Shown here one piece after another: positions 32,428 through 37,530 of a stretch of 37,530 nt of DNA. The notes beneath the pieces were generated by a model. It saw nothing but the letters and a program-made list of their open reading frames with translations, was not told the DNA's origin and did no database searches. The position numbers and the translations under genes are program-made. Every line of letters starts with the position of its first letter. Positions within the stretch are counted from its first letter, which is position 1. This DNA is from Prochlorococcus sp. AG-455-E15 (GTDB lineage Bacteria; Cyanobacteriota; Cyanobacteriia; PCC-6307; Cyanobiaceae). Where the stretch lies: contig QCQS01000002.1 of the NCBI GenBank assembly GCA_003212115.1, forward strand, positions 1-37,530, given 5' to 3'.

Positions 32428-32446
32428 AGTATTCTTAATATTAAAA

Positions 32447-33364
32447 ATGGAAACTAAAGATGGATTCTTAGTAATTAATAAAGAAAAAGGCTGTACCTCT
32501 CATGATTGTGTTAAACAAATAAGAAAGTTACTAAATACAAAAAAGGTTGGGCACACAGGTACTCTTGACCCAGAAGTTATTGGAACATTACCAATTGCAA
32601 TAGGCAGTGCGACGAGATTTATTCAATATCTCCCTCAAGGTAAAACTTACATTGGACAAATTAAATTAGGGATAAGAACTAACACTGATGATATTTACGG
32701 AGAAATAATTAATCAAAAAAATTGGCCTAAAATCAGTGATGAAAAATTAGATCAATACTTGAATAGATTTCGGGGGATTATTAAACAAATTCCACCGAAA
32801 GTATCTAGTGTGCACGTTAATGGTGAGAGGGCTTATAAAAAATCTTTCAAGAATGAAAATTTTAAATTAGCACCAAGAGAAGTAAAAATTGACGAACTTA
32901 CTTTAATGAAATGGGACCAAATAAAAGGAATCATAGAAATAAAAATCAAATGTTCAGCAGGTACATATATAAGAGCAATCGCAAGAGATCTAGGAGAAAT
33001 TCTTAATTCTGAAGGTTGCCTCTTTAAACTAAAAAGGATTTCAGCTTGTGGCTTTGATGAACAAAACTCCATAAAAATATCTGATATCGAAAAAGGACAA
33101 AAAAACTCCAAAAATTTTATCATTCCAACAATTTCTGCTCTTAATCATATTTCATCATTTGTCTTAAAAAATGAAGAACAAATAAATTTTTGGCAAACAG
33201 GAAGAGCAATTAAAGTTGATATTAATTACTTCAATGAAGGTGAATCTTTTGACTATAAAAAACCCATAAAAGTAATAGATAAAAAACGAAAACTACTTGG
33301 GATTGGCTTTTTAAATAAAGATCAATTTTGTATAAATCCAAAATTGGTACTTAATGCTAAATAA
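32447..33364 (+). CDS. truB: tRNA pseudouridine(55) synthase
   Basis: [54 protein letters not shown]. Confidence 0.96.
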   Translation: METKDGFLVINKEKGCTSHDCVKQIRKLLNTKKVGHTGTLDPEVIGTLPIAIGSATRFIQYLPQGKTYIGQIKLGIRTNTDDIYGEIINQKNWPKISDEKLDQYLNRFRGIIKQIPPKVSSVHVNGERAYKKSFKNENFKLAPREVKIDELTLMKWDQIKGIIEIKIKCSAGTYIRAIARDLGEILNSEGCLFKLKRISACGFDEQNSIKISDIEKGQKNSKNFIIPTISALNHISSFVLKNEEQINFWQTGRAIKVDINYFNEGESFDYKKPIKVIDKKRKLLGIGFLNKDQFCINPKLVLNAK

Positions 33365-33367
33365 TTT

Positions 33368-34558
33368 CTATAGGTAATCTTTTCTAAAAGGTTTAATCTG
33401 CACTCCCCTGTAAAAATACTTTAATATACTTTCAGCTTTTTGGCCTCTGGACGCCAGATATTTAGCACCCCATTGACTCATACCTACTCCATGGCCTGAT
33501 CCCTGTCCAAAAACTATCAAACCTTTTGTTGGGGAAGTATTGTTGTTTAATTCTTCCTTAAAAAATTTAAATCTCACAAAATTACTGTTGAGCCCTAATC
33601 TTTTTCTTAAAGCTACCCCAGACATTTGATCAGACCCATAAAGCCCAATAAGTTTTACATTTTTTACCCTCCCGGTACTAGTAATATCTAGAATCTCTAT
33701 ATTTTTTAAACCTCCAATCTTGGGAAATAAATTTATTAATTCATTACCCGAAAATTTTTTTTGCCATCTAAATTTTGGATTACTTTTATCAAAATCTTTA
33801 ACACTTGATAAATATGTATATTTATTCTTCCATACATCTTCACTATTTTCTGTCATTCCGCCTGAGCTGCTATGAAACAAAGCATTAATTAATTTATTTT
33901 TATATACTAAAACCAAAGATCTTGTACTTTTAACGGCTCTGATAGTTTTATAAGTTCTTGACTCCAAGCCATTATAAACTTGATTTTTCTGGGTTGAATC
34001 TATATCAAATAAATTATTTCCCTTTTGCTTTAAAGCATAAGTTCTAGAAGCAATTGCTTGTGCCTTTAATGCTTCAATAGGCCATTTTGTTGGCATCTCT
34101 GAACCAACTACACTACTAAGATATTTTTCTATTCCTAAAACATTTACTACCAATATTTCCGAATCAAGTACAAAGAGATTAAGCTTACCAGAAAATCTCT
34201 TCTGACCCACCCATATACCTCTTCCATCAGAAGAACTAACTTGAAATTGTTCATTACTTTTTAAGTCATATTTTTTTTGTTTATTTTTATCAAAATATAA
34301 AATTGTTTTATTTTTCTCATTTTTCAAAGTTAAGCCTTTTATTTTTTTGCTTGAAAAAAACTTCCCCTCTATGGTTAAAGGAATTGATCTATCTGATCTG
34401 ATCCTTAAATTGTTATTTTTTGATATCAAAACTCTAATTATTGGCTCTCTTGATGCAAAAACACTTTCACTCTGAACAACACAAATAAATAAAATACTTA
34501 TCAAGCAACATTTACTAAAGTTTTTTTGAAATTTAAGTATCACTTTGTTTAAAAACAA
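33368..34558 (-). CDS. SpoIID/LytB domain protein
   Basis: GIEKYLSSVVGSEMPTKWPIEALKAQAIASRTYAL, HSSSGGMTENSEDVW, FGQGSGHGVGMSQWGAKYLASRGQ. Confidence 0.9.
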   Translation of the reverse strand: MFLNKVILKFQKNFSKCCLISILFICVVQSESVFASREPIIRVLISKNNNLRIRSDRSIPLTIEGKFFSSKKIKGLTLKNEKNKTILYFDKNKQKKYDLKSNEQFQVSSSDGRGIWVGQKRFSGKLNLFVLDSEILVVNVLGIEKYLSSVVGSEMPTKWPIEALKAQAIASRTYALKQKGNNLFDIDSTQKNQVYNGLESRTYKTIRAVKSTRSLVLVYKNKLINALFHSSSGGMTENSEDVWKNKYTYLSSVKDFDKSNPKFRWQKKFSGNELINLFPKIGGLKNIEILDITSTGRVKNVKLIGLYGSDQMSGVALRKRLGLNSNFVRFKFFKEELNNNTSPTKGLIVFGQGSGHGVGMSQWGAKYLASRGQKAESILKYFYRGVQIKPFRKDYL

Positions 34559-34631
34559 ATGCTAAATTTGCCTAATTTTGACTAAAAGTCTAAATTTAAT
34601 CCAGATATATCAATAAAAATATCATAAATAA

Positions 34632-35570
34632 GTGAATATCACCTTCTTAGGAACAAGCTCAGGAGTCCCATCCTTAACGAGAAATGTTTCCTCACTAGCA
34701 CTTAAATTATCACAGTCATCAGAAGTTTGGCTTTTTGATTGTGGAGAGGGAACGCAACATCAAATAATGAAAAGCAATATTAAATCTTCACAAATCAAGA
34801 AAATATTTATTACACATATGCATGGTGATCATATTTATGGTTTGCCTGGACTTTTGGCTACCTTAGGTTTATCAGGTAATAGTAAAGGTATTGAAATTTA
34901 TGGTCCTTCAGAATTGCGAAATTTTATAAATTCAGCACTTAAAAGTAGTTTTTGCAAATTATCATTTCCATTGCATTTTGTGGAAGTTGAAAATTTTGCT
35001 TCAGAAAATAAAATTCTATTTGAAAACAACAAAATAAAAGTGAATTGCGCCTGCCTCAAACATAAAATACCTGCTTATGGTTATAGAGTGAGTGAAAAAG
35101 ATAAGCCAGGTATATTTGATATCAAAAAAGCAGAATCTCTAAAAATAGCACCTGGACCAATTTATTCAGAACTGCAACAAGGTAAAAAAGTCGTATTAGC
35201 GGATGGAAGGTCATTTGATGGAAAAGAATTCTGTGGACCTCCTAGGGAGGGAGAAAGTTTTGTTTATTGCACAGATACAGTCTTTAGCGAATCGGCTGTT
35301 TCACTATCTAAAAATGCCGATTTACTCGTACATGAATCAACATTTTCTCAGGAGGATGAGAGCATGGCCTATGAAAAATTACATTCCACAACAATCATGG
35401 CTGCCAAAACAGCATTACTATCTAATACAAAAAAGTTAATTATTACTCATTTAAGTCCAAGATACACTTATAAAAATTCAATTACGCCAACTGATTTGCT
35501 TAACGAGGCGCAAAAAGTTTTCCCAAATACTCACCTCGCCAAAGATTTTCTAACTGCAGAAATAAAATAA
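34632..35570 (+). CDS. rnz: Ribonuclease Z
   Basis: FLGTSSGVPSLTRNVSS, FITHMHGDHIYGLPGLL, LIITHLSPRY. Confidence 0.95.
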   Translation: MNITFLGTSSGVPSLTRNVSSLALKLSQSSEVWLFDCGEGTQHQIMKSNIKSSQIKKIFITHMHGDHIYGLPGLLATLGLSGNSKGIEIYGPSELRNFINSALKSSFCKLSFPLHFVEVENFASENKILFENNKIKVNCACLKHKIPAYGYRVSEKDKPGIFDIKKAESLKIAPGPIYSELQQGKKVVLADGRSFDGKEFCGPPREGESFVYCTDTVFSESAVSLSKNADLLVHESTFSQEDESMAYEKLHSTTIMAAKTALLSNTKKLIITHLSPRYTYKNSITPTDLLNEAQKVFPNTHLAKDFLTAEIK

Positions 35571-35642
35571 ACTGCAACAGTTCGTTAGCAGGAGCGTTGT
35601 AAGTGGCCAACCCATGAAATAATAGTCTTAGGTTTTTCTTTA

Positions 35643-36206
35643 TTGATGTCGATCGAAATGGTCTCTATTTTTTCATCACTACATAAGTCTTTTAAAAGAC
35701 TATTTATTTTTCTTCCATTAATTATTGGTTTACTTATTAATCCAATCTCTGCAAACGCACTCTATCCTAGCGATCCTTCATCAGTTGACGTTCTAAAAGA
35801 TGATCTTCACGGTGCCGACCTTCATAATACTGAATATGTTAAATATGATTTATCTAATCAAGATTTAGGAGAAGCTAATCTTCAAGGTGCATATATGAGT
35901 GTAACTACTGCAAAAAACTCTAGTTTTAAAGGAGCAAATATGACAGACCTCATTGCATATGCAACACGCTTTGATAATGCTGACTTTACAGATGCAAATC
36001 TTACTAATGGTGAACTAATGAAAAGTGTTTTTGATGGTGCAATTATTGATGGAGCAGACTTTACTGATGCAAATCTCGATCTTTCTCAGAGAAAATCATT
36101 ATGTGAAAGAGCTAGTGGAACTAACTCACAAACTGGAGTCAATACAATTGATAGTCTTGAATGCACCGGCCTAAAAGGTTACATGCCTCCAAAGCCAAAA
36201 GCATAA
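35643..36206 (+). CDS. Pentapeptide-repeat protein with predicted signal peptide (likely thylakoid lumen or periplasm)
   Basis: Signal-like LFIFLPLIIGLLINPISANA; repeats DLGEANLQGAYMS...NADFTDANLTNGELMKSVFDGAIIDGADFTDANLD. Confidence 0.88.
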   Translation: MMSIEMVSIFSSLHKSFKRLFIFLPLIIGLLINPISANALYPSDPSSVDVLKDDLHGADLHNTEYVKYDLSNQDLGEANLQGAYMSVTTAKNSSFKGANMTDLIAYATRFDNADFTDANLTNGELMKSVFDGAIIDGADFTDANLDLSQRKSLCERASGTNSQTGVNTIDSLECTGLKGYMPPKPKA

Positions 36207-36215
36207 AAGTTAAAG

Positions 36216-36584
36216 CTAACTAACTTCAGAAGGCAAGATATTACCAGGCTCTTTCGAGCCTGGTTTTTTGCTATACCACCATTCTTGTATATCAGAAGAA
36301 AATTTCTTTGAAAAAAGAGTTATAACTGTATCAACAGGTTTTGATCCAGGCTCCAAAATTTGCACTGCGTAAGACGGGCATTTTCTTGAAGCCATATCAG
36401 CAACGAACCTAGACCCTATTCTTCTCCAACTAGGCTCCTTACTTCTCCAAGCAAGCCTTGAGCAGGGCCAAGGTAACTCTTCCCTATCATAGAGCCTGCA
36501 ACATGGTCCAATTACCTTATAACTGTACTGACCTCCATAACTTGACCGAATACTACCATTCTTAAAAAATTCAAATTTATCCAT
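36216..36584 (-). CDS. Conserved hypothetical protein
   Basis: Open frame MDKFEFFKNGSIRSSYGGQYSYKVIGPCCRLYDREELPWPCSRLAWRSKEPSWRRIGSRFVADMASRKCP. Start placed at 36584 because the upstream Met at 36599 lies in the petF terminator. Confidence 0.65.
   Translation of the reverse strand: MDKFEFFKNGSIRSSYGGQYSYKVIGPCCRLYDREELPWPCSRLAWRSKEPSWRRIGSRFVADMASRKCPSYAVQILEPGSKPVDTVITLFSKKFSSDIQEWWYSKKPGSKEPGNILPSEVS
36244..36269 (+). terminator. Rho-independent terminator for the pentapeptide-repeat gene
   Basis: CCAGGCTC-TTTC-GAGCCTGG perfect 8-bp stem followed by TTTTTT; lies within the 3' end of the convergent minus-strand ORF. Confidence 0.88.
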
Positions 36585-36587
36585 TAC

Positions 36588-36615
36588 AAAAAATGCCACC
36601 TTTATAGAGGGTGGC
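36588..36615 (-). terminator. Rho-independent terminator downstream of ferredoxin gene
   Basis: Minus strand GCCACC-CTCTATAAA-GGTGGC followed by ATTTTTTG. Confidence 0.8.
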
Positions 36616-36660
36616 AGAGAAATAATAAATAATCAACTTAGAAACGCTAAATTTTTATAA

Positions 36661-36960
36661 TTAGTACAATTCTTCTTCAGCGTGAGTTGTAATTGTTACA
36701 TCAGATGTTGGATAAGCAACGCAAGTAAGAACAAAACCTGCTTCGAGTTGATCGTCATCTAAGAAACTTTGATCTGATTGATCTACACTACCTGAAGTAA
36801 CTTTTCCAGCACATGTTGAACATGCACCAGCTCTGCAGGAATAAGGAAGGTCGATACCTTGTTCTTCAGCCGCATCGAGGATGTATTGGTCATCAGGTAC
36901 TTCAATAGTTGAATTGAGACCTTCACCTTCGCTGATGAGAGTAACTTTGTAAGAAGCCAT
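36661..36960 (-). CDS. petF: [2Fe-2S] plant-type ferredoxin
   Basis: [51 protein letters not shown]. Confidence 0.97.
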   Translation of the reverse strand: MASYKVTLISEGEGLNSTIEVPDDQYILDAAEEQGIDLPYSCRAGACSTCAGKVTSGSVDQSDQSFLDDDQLEAGFVLTCVAYPTSDVTITTHAEEELY

Positions 36961-37009
36961 TTAAATAAAAAATTGTTGGTAATTAATACCTATCAAATAC
37001 ATTTTTAAC

Positions 37010-37024
37010 ATCGATTAGGTCGAT
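37010..37024. promoter_or_regulatory. Short dyad upstream of petF, possible regulator site
   Basis: ATCGA-TTAGG-TCGAT inverted repeat, about 50 bp upstream of the petF start codon. Confidence 0.25.
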
Positions 37025-37094
37025 ATGTGAGATTTTGAAGTAAAAAATGACACAATAAAATGTATGAAAGAGTATCTATAAGAAAAACTTATAC

Positions 37095-37530
37095 TTAGGT
37101 TGAATTGCTGGCTTTTTGCGCAGAAATGCATGCCCAATCTTTTCTAGTTGATACATCCAATAATTTCAAGTCATGCTGAATTAATATTTTTATAATTTCA
37201 TCCTTTTGTGAATTCAGAATTCCACTGAAAATGACTTCCCCATTGTTTCTCAAGCACTTATAGATATTTGGAATCATTCCTTTTATTACTTCAGCAAGAA
37301 TATTGCATAAAACAAAATCAAATTGTTCGAGTTGATTTTTTAAAATTACCTCATTAAAAGATCCCAAATATGTATTTAATTTGTTTAAATTACCGAAATT
37401 TAGTTGGAAATTAGATTTTGTTGAATTTATAGCTAAATAATCATTATCCACGGCACAAACCTCTTTAGCACCAAGTAATCTTGCGGCGACACTCAAAATC
37501 CCGCTACCGCTCCCAATATCTAATACCTTT
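37095..37530 (-). CDS. prmA: Ribosomal protein L11 methyltransferase, 5' end beyond window
   Basis: Minus strand [44 protein letters not shown]...[13 protein letters not shown]; the track ORF begins internally but the frame is open to the window edge. Confidence 0.88.
   Translation of the reverse strand, partial: KVLDIGSGSGILSVAARLLGAKEVCAVDNDYLAINSTKSNFQLNFGNLNKLNTYLGSFNEVILKNQLEQFDFVLCNILAEVIKGMIPNIYKCLRNNGEVIFSGILNSQKDEIIKILIQHDLKLLDVSTRKDWACISAQKASNST

Noticed and set aside
35203-35439. 78-aa plus-strand ORF within rnz
   Set aside because: Out-of-frame overlap with RNase Z coding sequence.

Overview
The window is a compact, AT-rich, nearly contiguous stretch of a cyanobacterial chromosome. 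Gene content and order (clpR-clpP-ilvC-cobD-hli; bamA-lpxC-fabZ-lpxA-lpxB; purC/purD-nblS-kaiC-kaiB-rplU-rpmA with no kaiA) look like a high-light Prochlorococcus. Almost every ORF is a recognisable housekeeping or conserved cyanobacterial gene. There is one tRNA-Gly(UCC), several convincing rho-independent terminators, and no CRISPR, prophage, IS element or genomic island signal. The strongest anomalies are two genes expected to be intact, bamA/omp85 and nblS, each split by exactly one extra base in a homopolymer (A7 and T6). When the base is removed conceptually, each reads through as a full-length protein. Two such lesions in one window more likely reflect sequencing/assembly indels than biology, but transcript slippage should be tested. 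Secondary points of interest are a structured, ORF-poor interval upstream of glgX (candidate ncRNA or long 5' UTR), a free-standing GIY-YIG-like protein, a cluster of tiny membrane/secreted ORFs, and the kaiA-less clock locus. I found no convincing previously undescribed multi-gene system.
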